Part shown: piece by piece, positions 23,601-32,460 of the stretch
How positions within the stretch are numbered: position 1 is the first letter of the stretch
Layout of the letters: each line of letters begins with the position of its first letter
Source: Porites lobata
Lineage: Eukaryota; Cnidaria; Anthozoa; Scleractinia; Poritidae
DNA: 64,000 nucleotides
NCBI GenBank assembly: GCA_942486035.1
Contig: CALNXK010000002.1
Location: 3,298,501-3,362,500 of the forward strand
Direction of reading: 5' to 3'
The notes under the pieces: model-generated
What the model was told of the DNA's origin: nothing
Database searches by the model: none
What the model saw: only the letters and a program-made list of their open reading frames with translations
Translations under genes and position numbers: made by a program

Positions 23601-26600
23601 TTGAAATTTTAGCAGCCCCCCCTCGCCAGCGGTTCAATTTTTAGGAGCCCCCTCCTTGGTAGTCGAAAAAATTTCAGAGCCCCCCCCTCCTCCTTCAATT
23701 CCTTTGCTCCCCTGAAAAAAGATCGCTAGACTGTATTAAATATAATTTACCGTTATTGTCTTCAATGGTTTATACTATGACAAACTTGAGATACCGTTGT
23801 GATACAATTTTCTAAAGCATTTTTGGGATGAACAAGAGTGTAATAATTACTGAGACTACATTTGTTATATCTGTAAACCACGTGATATAGCTGAGTTGCA
23901 CAGGTCATTAAATTGTTGAGTTGAAAACCATCCGATCTGTATGATGATGTCGTGTGTTGGTTTTGAAGTATACAAATTTTCGGAGCCCCCCTCCTAGCGC
24001 AACAATTTTTCAGAGCTCCCCCTTCGGGTGTCCAAAACTTTTCGGAGCCCCCCCTCAATATCTTCATCCCCCCCCCTTGTCATATTAAATGAACTTTCCC
24101 TTAAGGCAAAATTCTCAATTTAATTTCCATTATAAAAGCTCTCTTAACTTCATTTGGTAACATACTAACCCGTACGTAACTTGCAGATCTGCCGAAGGCC
24201 TTTCTCAGGTCTGTCACAGGTCTGTTCAGTCATACAGCAGACCAATTTGACGCCAAACTGAAGTCTGCAAGTCTGCATACTGTCTGTGACAGACATCTCA
24301 TGAAAATGACTTCTTCTTTGACTGTGAGTTGCCTTTTATCTTGTTTGCAGCAAGTCTGTTGCAGACCTTTCGTGACTTTTGGTGATTATGCAATAAGGAT
24401 CTATTATTATGTCTGCACTTGATCTGCAGCAGACCCTTTGCAGACAACCACCCGCACGAAACTTGCGGCGCTGTACAGCGCCACAAAATCGCTTCAAAAT
24501 AGCTGTACAGCTAAATTACAGCTGTTCAGCAGCCTTTTAGAAGCCAAACAGCAGCTTCATTCAAGTTGCAGCGGGCTGCAAAAGTGCTGTGCAGCCTTTG
24601 AAGGTTCTTTGAAGCTCTCGGCAGCGGTTTTGCAGCGCAGTTGCCGACTTTCAAACGCTGCGAAGTAGCTGCAGTAACGTCGCTACAATTCAGCTGCGGT
24701 CGATCTGACTTTCTTGAGCGCCAATAACATGAATCGCCAGATAAAGCCTTGGCACAGATTGCGGCTTTTAATATAACGCGAAAACGTTGACTGTACCTCT
24801 AAGAAATGTGAGTAAGCTTGTGCTCAAGGAAGATCCCTTATTGAATAAACCTTCAAATTCTATGCTTTCAATAAATTTTATTCCGTGACTGGCAAGTGTG
24901 AGAATGTTATCGCTAATTCCCTGGAGACATTCTAGGCCGTGATCTAATTGGTCGGTCCTTTTACATGAGATCCCATTACATCTCTAGACAAACACGGGAT
25001 CCCAAACATTTGCGACCGTTGAATGAAAGGCGCAAACATTCTAAGTGTTTTTGCATCTAGTTCTGTTTCGAGATGGAAGTTCTGTTGAAGTTTTTGGATG
25101 GAACAGCTCAAACGTATTTGCAAACAACGCACTTAACAGTGACTTCTACGCTAAGTATCGACGAATCGAACCAGCGCAAGCAACACAGATACAAGAATCT
25201 CAGATGGGGTAATTCGCACTTACAAGATTCTTATACGCTCGTGGTAATGTTCAGTCCTTAGTCCTTTGTAAAATTTAACGACGACCAAAGTAAAATTGGG
25301 TTGATTTCTTTCATGAAAAAAGTGTAGAAGATCGTGGATCATGGACAAAACGTCAAGGTGGGCAATGTCCAGCTTAGCCCGTTGCAACGAATCAAAATAT
25401 CATTTGCCTGCTGTCCGTGTAAACTTTATGTATAAGAGCAATCGCTGTTATTCTCTTTATTTTTAAAAAAGATAATTTTAAGTTAGCTCTCTCGATGCCT
25501 CTTTCCATTCTTAAATAAAGGTCACCTTTAGGTCACCTTTTGGCTTGCAGCGTGTTGTTTTCTTCGTATATTTTTAGCTGACATCTAATACTCCATTCAC
25601 TTTGCTGCAGTCAATCTGCAGACCTAAAGGTCTGTCATTCACCTTTTCACTTGCAGCTCACTGACAGTAAAGGGATACTTTTAGAACCGATCCACTTTTT
25701 GTGTTCACCTTTCCGTGACTAAATAAAATCGAACTGCACACTTAATACAGACCAACTGCATACTAACTGCAGACATTTCAGGCAAGTGATCTGCAGGCCT
25801 GCTGAAGACGGTTGAGCAGACGAAAAAAAGACCAGTCTGCAGATCTGCATGTTCCGTACGGGAACAGATACAACTGCCGAAACCATGCACATTTTTTCCT
25901 GTAGGAATTTTAACTTTTTAAAACACTTGTAACTGGAATAGGTGACAAATGGGTAGTCTCATCAATTCAGGATAGTGTTCTTGTGTTGGGTATGGCACGA
26001 TAAAAACATACTGCTGGGTACATGTAAACTTAATTTTGATATGAAATCAAGAAGTCACCCCAGTATGAAACTCTTGCCTGTGTGAGTTTTCTCATGTAAA
26101 CACCTGGACCTTAGATTGTTATTGCATTAACGAGGCATTAATCTTGGAGGCAGGCCAGGTGATGAAGTTATGTGCCATTTATGAAACTATTATAATTGGT
26201 TGGGAAGAATTTACAATTCAGGAAGGTGACCAGTAAGACCTTTCTAGTTATGCTTTGTTAAGTGGTATTAGCAACTGTCGATAAGTTGAAATCAAATACA
26301 TCTTAAATTTGAATGCAACCTAGAAAATCTATCTCAAAAATACTTTTGATGAGTAAAAGATAGGGTTGTCAAAAAAAATTCAAGTGAAAGGTGAAAGCTG
26401 GAACAGCTATGATGGCTTTACACCTGTACTTCTATGTTTCTTTCTTTTTTTTCCGGCAAATTGCAGCTGGCAAAACGATATCTTGATAAACTTAACACCA
26501 ATATCACCAGTTGCCAGCACATTTTGATAATGATCAAATAACTTCATACATGGAAAAACCCTTGTGATGTGTAATAATGCTGGTTTCAAGTGTCACACCA

Positions 26601-29404
26601 TTCAAAATAGACCAAAATAAAAATCAAAACCATTTAATAGATAAAGTCCAGAATCTGGGAAATGAAAGGAGGTACATAATACAAAGACCCTCACCAAGAT
26701 TCAGGTCAGAGGAATATTTTGTAAACGAGATATCTGAAGAAATGTTTTACCCAAACTTATAGAGATTTGTATGGAGACCCCATGCTGGTGCTCACCTGGA
26801 TGAGCTCCAACATGGCAGAGGGAAACCAACAGAAACATCTGTTATCGAGTTTTGCTTCAAGAAACTTGTAAACATTAAAGTAATACTTTTTCTAATACAT
26901 GAACTGTTTAGATAGCAAAATTTCCTGAAATAAGTCATTTTTTTAACCTACATGACAGCTCTCTTGGCCGTAATGTAAATGCAACATCATGCAAAAGCTT
27001 AGAAATTCAAGCGTGCTCTGTCACAAAACCAAGAACCCTCTTGAAGCGAAAATTTGTATGAAAATTAGTTTTCAGCTGCTCTAATGAATCGTGAAAGTAA
27101 AATCTCGGAAGGATCGATAGTTTTTTAGTTTGAATTTTAGTGACGTCATGTGAAAACCAACAATACATAAAAGTACACCGAGCATGATAAAGGGAATTCT
27201 GAATCTAGAACTAACTTGCATGCTACTTCAAGGACTGTGATATTGAAAAAAATTATGAATTAAATATTCAGTGTAATCTTGTACCCAGATCTCTTGTTGA
27301 TGAAGCCGATGACAAGATCTGGTCAAGTAAGAAATTTCAATTTTTTTTATTGGCTAAATTGTGAGTGAATGACATGAGTGTTGTCTACTGTGCGTTATCA
27401 ACAGAAACTGAAAAGAGTAAAAAAATTTTCTTGTAGAGTTGATGCCTACCTGCTTTGAGCTTTTACTGCACGCTATGATGTTTAATTTTATTCAAGTGTT
27501 GCATTAAATTTGATGTTACAAAGAACAACAAATTAGTTAGTTCATACTTAAGATGTGCGCATAACCACGTTTTGTTCACATTGAAAAATGACTGTGATTT
27601 TGGGGTTTATTTTGAGCATGCCCTCTTCAATCACCTGCCAGGAATTCACCTGCCACATTCCTGGCAGGTGATCATGTGTACAAATCGAATTTGACCAGAT
27701 CTCGCCTTTCGCTTTGGCTTCATCAACATGAGTTCTGGGTACATGATTATATATTAGTGAATCTGTTCTAAAATTTTGTTCTAAAAAAAACTTGGGCCAC
27801 TTCTTGCTTGTCTCAGTTAATGATATTGTTAGAGAATGACTTGTCTGGATTCTTGTTTATTGGGCAAGTAAGCTTTAAAAACTATCGACTTGGTAAGAAA
27901 ATCTACTTGTCCTGGGCCCGGACTACCCAAGGGCACTTCTTTTGAGCCTCACTTCTAAGGAATTTTTGACCTGATACATTTTAAAATAATTAGGCAGGTA
28001 GTAGCAGTAACTGTAATAGCTGTGTACTTCACTTTGGAAAAAATTGCTGGTCTAAGTTGAAAAACTACCAGCGCAAGCATTTGGGGTATGTTAAGAGAAA
28101 CGTGAAAGTCAAGATTAGGCAACTCACAGGGCAATACAAGATATTCCAAATGTGGAGGTAAAGAGAGAGCAAATTATCCTGACGCTTGGTTTGATGTCCT
28201 TTTACAAAATTACGAGCAACACAAACATATAACAGAGAGAAATCTAATCGTAATTACCTCTTGGAAAGTCTCTAAGAAAATTCCCTGACTATTTATCACT
28301 TAAAATAAAAAAGCAACACCTTATGATATATCACACTAGTGCTATAAAAAATGGCGTTTAGTGGTTCTTTATGATTTCTTTAAGCACAAGAAGAGGTTGA
28401 AACTCTTTGAGGTCAATGTGTTGCGTGTTTGGTATTTCGTTTTGTCACCATCTTCATTTTCTCGATTAAATTTTAGGTTTGTCAAACCTTTATTAAGCGG
28501 TTAGTTGGACATTCTGACCCCCAAGGCCAAGGGTGAACGCTTAACACAAGTTTGACCGTACAAATAAATATCGGTTTACATGTATGCAAAAAATTTATTC
28601 TCGCAATCAATCCGCAACTAACAAGATAATGTAATTAAATAAGCTTTCCCAGCTTACCTTAGGAGACTTCTCTCTCTCTTGGACTGGCGAGGGAAACTCA
28701 AATCTGAAGGACCGATCGCTAATGGTTAACACATCAAGATGCTTAATCTCAGCTTCAGTGATGGATTTTCCGTTGACAAGAGTTTGGTTACTGGAACTGA
28801 GATTGATTAATTTAATCTAAAAGGAAGAATAAAAAATTGTAGTGTAAAAATAGGCACAATGCGATGTGTGACTTCGGTGGATGAAAGAACCCATACATAA
28901 GCTCAATATAACATTGCGTACTGTAGTTTGAAGGCTACTATTGTAAAATGTACCGTACATGCATCGTTAATTGCTTCTTTACTCTGCCGGCATTCGCTGA
29001 GCAAAATTTTGAGTACCAACTACTACATGGATTGTTATGGCTCGATGTAAAACATATGTTGAAGCTTACCTTTCTGTCGTTGTCAATCTTTACTAGAGCG
29101 TGTTCAAACGACACGTTTGGTAGTTGAATTCTAATATCACACTCGGGTTTCCTGTGCAGCAAAAAGGAAATGAACGTCAAATCTTAATACTGTACGTTAA
29201 ACAACACAAAAGTGTGGGGCAAAATATTAAATCAGGGTGCCTGTTCTAAAGAACAGCGATGATACTCTTCATCAATTCAAAATAATTAGCTTTTCTTCGA
29301 ACAAGTTTCTCTCACCTTCCGAATAAACATTCGTTAGTTCGCAAAGGAAATTGGGGCCCATCTGTTCCATTCCTTTTTATGACGACAATTTTTGGATCAT
29401 TCAT
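11797..29404 (-). CDS. MKI67: Ki-67-like protein (MKI67 homologue), six exons, 1820 aa
   Basis: Exons (minus): 29404-29316, 29151-29070, 28816-28658, 18691-16451, 16026-15978, 14639-11797. All junctions are GT/AG and all phases chain, 5463 nt with stop. Residues 1-110 form an FHA domain very like the Ki-67 one (IKRNGTDGPQFPL, CDIRIQLP, VNGKSI, TISDRSFRFE). About 207-236 is the Ki-67/Repo-Man PP1-docking segment (KRVSFGPVLSPEQFD then DLPPATPLRRG). About 426-820 holds seventeen 21-residue TP repeats. About 926 and 977 carry K167/chmadrin cores (EDFEGVAEMFATPP, EDLAGIAEMFVTPP). The tail is Lys/Arg-rich, as expected of a chromatin-binding end. Vertebrate Ki-67 coats mitotic chromosomes and recruits PP1; the same role is inferred here. 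The protein is shorter than human Ki-67 (about 3256 aa). Small extra exons in the long intron 3 are possible. Confidence 0.9.
14825..15074. mobile_element. TIR element, GGGGCGTAGCCAG family (in Ki-67 intron 5)
   Basis: AGGGGCGTAGCCAG at the left is mirrored by CTGGCTACGCCCCT at the right; about 250 bp with no coding capacity. The same family occurs at 53043-53250, and a fragment near 56956 (GAGCGTAGCCAGGA) is related. I could not see a target duplication. Confidence 0.65.
15845..15913 (-). repeat. tRNA-derived SINE (family B)
   Basis: On the minus strand, GTCGGTAAAGCGCTAGCC (A-box and D-arm-like) and GCGTTCAATTCCC (B box) are followed by AATACTCAGGGTC and GAAGGTACTG. The same order and motifs recur at 41790-41975, so this is a dispersed SINE. 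The SINE body probably runs on to about 15790. Confidence 0.6.
15978..16026 (-). CDS. MKI67: Ki-67-like gene exon 5 (49 nt)
   Basis: The acceptor is TTTATGTAG and the donor CCAG|GTAGGT. It encodes MDSAPLATTSGVLTRP and ends in phase 1, exactly the phase needed by the last exon. There is no domain. Confidence 0.75.
16451..18691 (-). CDS. MKI67: Ki-67-like gene exon 4 (PP1 docking and 21-aa repeat array)
   Basis: There are 2241 nt (747 codons), phase 0 to 0, between CTCTGTTGCAG and AAG|GTAAAT. In order it holds a Thr/Pro-rich start with many TP sites, the RVSF PP1 site at residues 209-212, an acidic linker, fifteen contiguous 21-aa repeats, a basic spacer with KKLKLSP, two more repeats, and a closing PTYAEIVKRRLKKRT that resembles the SWADVVK-type motif found after the PP1 site in Ki-67 and Repo-Man. 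Confidence 0.88.
16562..17746 (-). repeat. 63-bp coding tandem array (17 x 21 aa) in the Ki-67-like gene
   Basis: Fifteen head-to-tail units (17746-16802) and two separated units (16687-16562) follow the pattern (M/I/L)xTPLRxEIxxGVxLRQTKK. Most keep a Thr-Pro that is a minimal CDK site flanked by basic residues. Units 1-9 are the most alike; 12-15 are diverged at the TP. The period is an exact multiple of 3 with no frame breaks, so selection or recent unequal exchange has kept it coding. Confidence 0.92.
19091..19437. mobile_element. MITE with TTA target duplication
   Basis: GGCCATCCCCATAAAATGTT at the left is mirrored at the right (AACATTTTATGGGGATGGCC with small differences). TTA flanks both ends (19088-19090 and 19438-19440), the PIF/Harbinger signature. 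It is 347 bp, non-coding, in Ki-67 intron 3, with a poly-A run near 19147. Confidence 0.7.
19441..21557. other. Ki-67 intron 3, left part, no feature recognised
   Basis: AT-rich DNA with no exon bearing the phase 0 to phase 0 splice sites needed to extend the Ki-67-like protein, and no clear repeat structure. Confidence 0.35.
21558..23398 (+). repeat. Tandem duplication, copy 1 (1.84 kb)
   Basis: It begins TCAACAAGCTCACCGTGAGC and ends ATCATGCAAAAGCT. Copy 2 begins directly at 23399 with the same bases. The copies are almost identical over non-coding DNA, differing by scattered substitutions and small indels, so the duplication is recent. It contains a MITE (21708-22203) and an old fragment ending TTTTCTCATGTAAACACC related to the element at 52578. 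Confidence 0.9.
21708..22203. mobile_element. MITE (GGGAAAGTTCATTTAATATG family), copy 1
   Basis: GGGAAAGTTCATTTAATATG is mirrored by CATATTAAATGAACTTTCCC. TTA lies outside both ends (21705-21707, 22204-22206). The interior has C-rich GGAGCCCCCC-type repeats. A PIF/Harbinger-type target duplication is inferred. Confidence 0.75.
23549..24100. mobile_element. MITE (GGGAAAGTTCATTTAATATG family), copy 2
   Basis: Same ends and TTA flanks as copy 1, carried along by the tandem duplication. It is longer by about 56 bp because it keeps extra C-rich subunits near 23983-24050 that copy 1 has lost. Confidence 0.75.
24169..25862. mobile_element. TIR element with dense GTCTGCAGA-type subterminal repeats
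   Basis: The ends are CCCGTACGTAACTTGCAGAT and the mirror ATCTGCATGTTCCGTACGGG. Comparison with the empty site in copy 1 suggests a 2-bp AA target duplication. Both flanks are crowded with copies of CTGCAGA/TCTGCAG/CAGACC in both orientations (about 24180-24440 and 25600-25850), resembling transposase-binding subterminal repeats. There is an inner palindromic GGCGCTGTACAGCGCC near 24465 and a CAGC-rich stretch to 24670. No transposase is encoded, so it would be non-autonomous. I do not recognise the superfamily. Confidence 0.75.
27280..27743. mobile_element. TIR element with internal hairpin
   Basis: TGTACCCAG ... TTGATGAAGCC at the left is mirrored by GGCTTCATCAA ... CTGGGTACA at the right, over about 50 bp each side including AGATCTGGTCAA. 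Inside, ATCACCTGCCAGGAAT (27630-27645) and ATTCCTGGCAGGTGAT (27657-27672) form a perfect 16-bp stem around an 11-nt loop. Confidence 0.7.
28658..28816 (-). CDS. MKI67: Ki-67-like gene exon 3 (end of FHA domain)
   Basis: This exon has 159 nt, phase 0 to phase 0. It encodes IKLINLSSSNQTLVNGKSI, then EAEIKHLDVLTISDRSFRFE, matching the final FHA strands of Ki-67 (NG turn, DRSFR). Confidence 0.9.
29070..29151 (-). CDS. MKI67: Ki-67-like gene exon 2 (FHA domain)
   Basis: There are 82 nt between TTTTTGCTGCACAG and AAAG|GTAAGC, completing a split Arg codon and encoding KPECDIRIQLPNVSFEHALV plus KIDNDRK. R-x-x-C-D-I and S-x-x-H are the phosphopeptide-binding FHA signatures. Confidence 0.9.
29316..29404 (-). 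CDS. MKI67: Ki-67-like gene exon 1 (start of FHA domain)
   Basis: There are 89 coding nt from the ATG to the donor GGAAG|GTGAG. It encodes MNDPKIVVIKRNGTDGPQFP and then LRTNECLFG, aligning end to end with the start of vertebrate Ki-67. The nearest upstream ATG opens only four codons. Confidence 0.88.
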
Positions 29405-29770
29405 TGTCACAAGTCAATGCCAACACATTCAAAGGTGACAAATACCGAACAAGGAATCTTCGATAAAATAAACGCAGCTAAGAAAGAAAAAATATAACCC
29501 GCCCGCACGAATGTTAACGAACAAATGAATTCCAACGGACTTTCAAATGAATTTGATTTTTGCGCCTTTATTGTTGATTGGACAATATAATCACGTGACG
29601 ATGAAAACCAATCAAAATCCCTCTTCTCCCTTTCAAAATCATCCCTTCTCGTGCCAGATTCCGTCGGTCACGTTTTGCATAGACCGCAATCAAACCGCAA
29701 TCAGTCTCTCTGTTGCTTGAAAATCTGTGAGCGAGTGATTATGGCGTATGATCCCCGCCAAAATTCATGG
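29405..29770 (-). promoter_or_regulatory. Candidate cell-cycle promoter of the Ki-67-like gene
   Basis: Upstream of the ATG, in order, are TTTGAA (29433-29428, CHR-like), GGCGCAAAAA (29566-29557, E2F-like), an NF-Y-type CCAATC at 29581-29576 and another on the other strand at 29608-29613 (about 32 bp apart), an E-box CACGTG at 29592-29597, and TTTTGGCGGGG (about 29763-29753, E2F consensus). E2F, CCAAT and CHR together are typical of G2/M genes bound by DREAM/MuvB. The transcription start is not known. Confidence 0.45.
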
Positions 29771-30488
29771 TTTAAATTTTAAATTCATCATTCAAATTTC
29801 TAACCTAAATACTTGAGTTTTACAGCTCACAGTCCTTCGCTTCTCTTTTCCGGTTCCGGCAGTTGAGCGTCTCTCGCTCGCTTTTTGTTGCAGAAAACGT
29901 AAAAAAAATTGAGCTCGACTTGTAGGGAAGTCTACGCTGAATTCAAAATTTTACACTCTTCCTTTAGATTTCGCATAATTGGAAAACGTTTTTAAGCTCG
30001 TTGTTTCGCTATTGAGGCTCAACTCTTCTATTTGACCTTGCTCGCTGTGTGTTTTCAACTCGCTACATGAAACAGGCCTGTAACGAAGTTGAAAGTGAGA
30101 GGGCACGACTGTTGTGCATGTGTTGTGGGCCGAGTAATTACTAGATTACTGTGACAGTAGTGGAGGCTATGGAATTATATAAGTATGACCACCGCAGTTG
30201 AAAATATGGTGGTTTCCATCAGTACTAATTAATTAGCTAAATGTTCAACATAGTTCGACTTCTGAAAAGTGTCCAAATGTCGACAACCTGCGAGAGTTTT
30301 CAGTGTAAAAGTCGTTAGCAACATTAACTTGTCCGCGTCTTCCTTGTATACCGACATCAGCGGGCAAAAGGTTGTTCATATTCTTGATTCTTTTTTTCTT
30401 TTTTTTCAGTTTCACTAAAACTGTTGCAGTGTCACTGAATGAAGCAGGCCATTTGCATTTAGAAATTCTATCATGGGTGACAGAGGCT

Positions 30489-30925
30489 GGGGGGGTGGTA
30501 CTCCCATACATTACCTATACGGGTATGTGCCGCCCAACATACATTACCTATACGGGTATGTGCCGCCCAACGGGGTCGTGATTTTGAAGCTCCTGATTTA
30601 GAACGGGGTATTCATTTCAGATGCGTTTTCTAGAACGGGGTATAAAAAATTGTGGATCACTGCTTTATCTTCTGCTTAAAATTGTCGCTGATTGTGAAGA
30701 AGTATTTATTTGATGTATAAGTCGAACAAATAAAGGAATATCTTTTTAAAAAAACAGGGCTATTTCAATTTACAAACTTTCTAGAACGGAGTATAAAAAA
30801 TTGGCCCATTTCTAGAACGGGGTATCAATTTTAGGAGGATTTTTTTTTTTTGAGAACGGGGTGCCAATTTGGAGTCCCGAGCGGCACATACCAGCCCAAA
30901 AAATACCCAAGTGCCCCCCCCCCCC
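30489..30925. mobile_element. TIR element, GGGGTGGTACTCCC/AACGGGGTAT family
   Basis: GGGTATGTGCCGC near the left is mirrored by GCGGCACATACC at the right, with G-rich and C-rich termini and several internal TCTAGAACGGGGTAT motifs. It contains a perfect 33-bp direct duplication (30508-30540 and 30541-30573) differing only at the last two bases. Confidence 0.6.
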
Positions 30926-32240
30926 GGCCCGGCCCGGGCATGCAGAGGCTATGGCACTTTCCGGAGCATGCATTTTCGAAATAGTAAGCTGTGTTTCAAG
31001 CCGTTCCCTCTTCATATCTGGACGGATTAGGACCATGAAAATTTCAGGTTGATAATGGCTAACTTGAGAAATCGCCTCCTGAAACCGTCTTGAGAAGCAA
31101 GTTTTCGAGTTTTAGGGATGTTAAGCGTGAGATTTTTAAGGTGTACGCAAAGGGAAAAAATTAGAAGGCCGAAGGCGATGCAAAGTAGGGGGGCATGCTC
31201 CCCCAGAAAATGTTTAAATTTACGGGCTCGAAAATGCTATTTCCTCGTTATCCACAGGATGTTTAAAAAAATATGAAAGAAAATGCAAATGGTCAGACCC
31301 AACTCCGTTGTTGTCGTTAACGTACCATGTTAACGGTAAGAAAGGTAAAAAAGGAAATTACAAGCAAAGGACGAGATCAGTACATGGTCTGCATGACAGC
31401 CGTCTCTCTCCGTCTCCCCTGCGAAACATCCCTAGTGATGAGGAGCAAGAGGAGAACCGGCTGTATACGCTGGCTAAGGGCCACACAGGGATTTAAACGG
31501 ACTTAAGAGGTTAAAAAATAGCCCTAACAACATATTTTGTAAAATCGAAGGGTTCGTTACGTTGTATTTTCGACGGTAAAGTGGTATTCTTCTTCTTCTT
31601 TTTTTAATTTTCGCCCCAAAAGTGGGAGGCACGGGCCTACTCGCGGCCCCCCTACTCCTACGGGTCTGTCAAATTAAATAGTAGAACCCCTGGGGGAGGT
31701 ACTCAACAAACTTTTTTACTGCGAGGCTCCGCCCCGAGGTTCAACCCCGTACCCTTTAATGTACCACCAGAGGTGTCCCAAATGAGAGGTTCCACTGTGT
31801 GCTAGATTTTTACGTTCCCACTACGACTAGCCTGCGAATACAGACGTCGCTCCTCGCAGCTGGGGACCTTCCACCTGGAGGGACGAGGAGCGAGGAGAGA
31901 CGTCCGTTTTCGCCGGCTACATTACGACATAAGCCTAATAATAAACATGATCTTATCATAAGAAAATAAGCAATCATCGGCCTTAGCCTCCTCTTCAGAC
32001 ATAATTTAACGCTCCTTATAACTATGATAATAATCATACGCCGTTTTTATGCTAGTCGTTAAAGCTGTGTGAGACGCTGAAGTCGTCTTAAGACGACTTT
32101 AACGTCCATTAAAAAAAACGGAAAATAAGACAGACGCATTTAACATCTGACGACATTAACGTCTCAGACATTAAATGCGTCCAGGATAAAAACGGGACGC
32201 CGGGTAATTGGGGACGCATTTATGCCCATCTCTTTTACAT
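30926..32240. other. Intergenic repeats between Ki-67 and CLINT1
   Basis: No exon seen. It includes a GC-rich foldback near 31830-31910 (GACGTCGCTCCTCGCAG ... CGAGGAGCGAGGAGAGACGTC) and, near 32075-32100, GTCGTCTTAAGACGAC, a perfect palindrome. Confidence 0.45.
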
Positions 32241-32460
32241 AGGTGTCCGTTTTATAGAGAGTCAAAAAAAGGGAGTAAAGAAAGGCAGGGTTCAACTCTC
32301 GGCGTCCGTTTTACAAGTGTCCGTTTTATAGAGGGTCAAATAAAGGGAGTAAAGAAAGGCAGGGTTCAACTCTAGGTGTCCGTCTTATAGAGAGTCAAAT
32401 AAAGGTAGTAAAGAAAGGCAGGGACCAACTCAAGGTGGCCGTTAACAGAGAGTTGACTGT
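32241..32460 (+). repeat. Tandem repeat of about 70 bp, three copies plus a remnant
   Basis: Units carry TGTCCGTTTTATAGAGAGTC, then AAATAAAGGGAGTAAAGAAA and GGCAGGGTTCAACTCT. The last unit is diverged and ends GGCCGTTAACAGAGAGTTGA. Similar TGTCCGCTATAAAGGGAGTT occurs at 52088, so this is a terminal piece of a dispersed DNA element. Confidence 0.6.

Larger units (their letters stand above)
23399..26999 (+). repeat. Tandem duplication, copy 2 (interrupted by a 1.7-kb insertion)
   Basis: It matches copy 1 over 23399-24168 and 25863-26999. The 24169-25862 block is absent from copy 1 at the matching point, so it inserted after the duplication. A 61-codon open frame repeats in both copies with one substitution, but it has no recognisable homology and is probably chance. 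Confidence 0.9.

Noticed and set aside
24438..24668. 76-codon open frame on the plus strand
   Set aside because: Ala/Leu/Gln/Ser composition is produced by CAGC-rich palindromic repeats of the 24169-25862 element.
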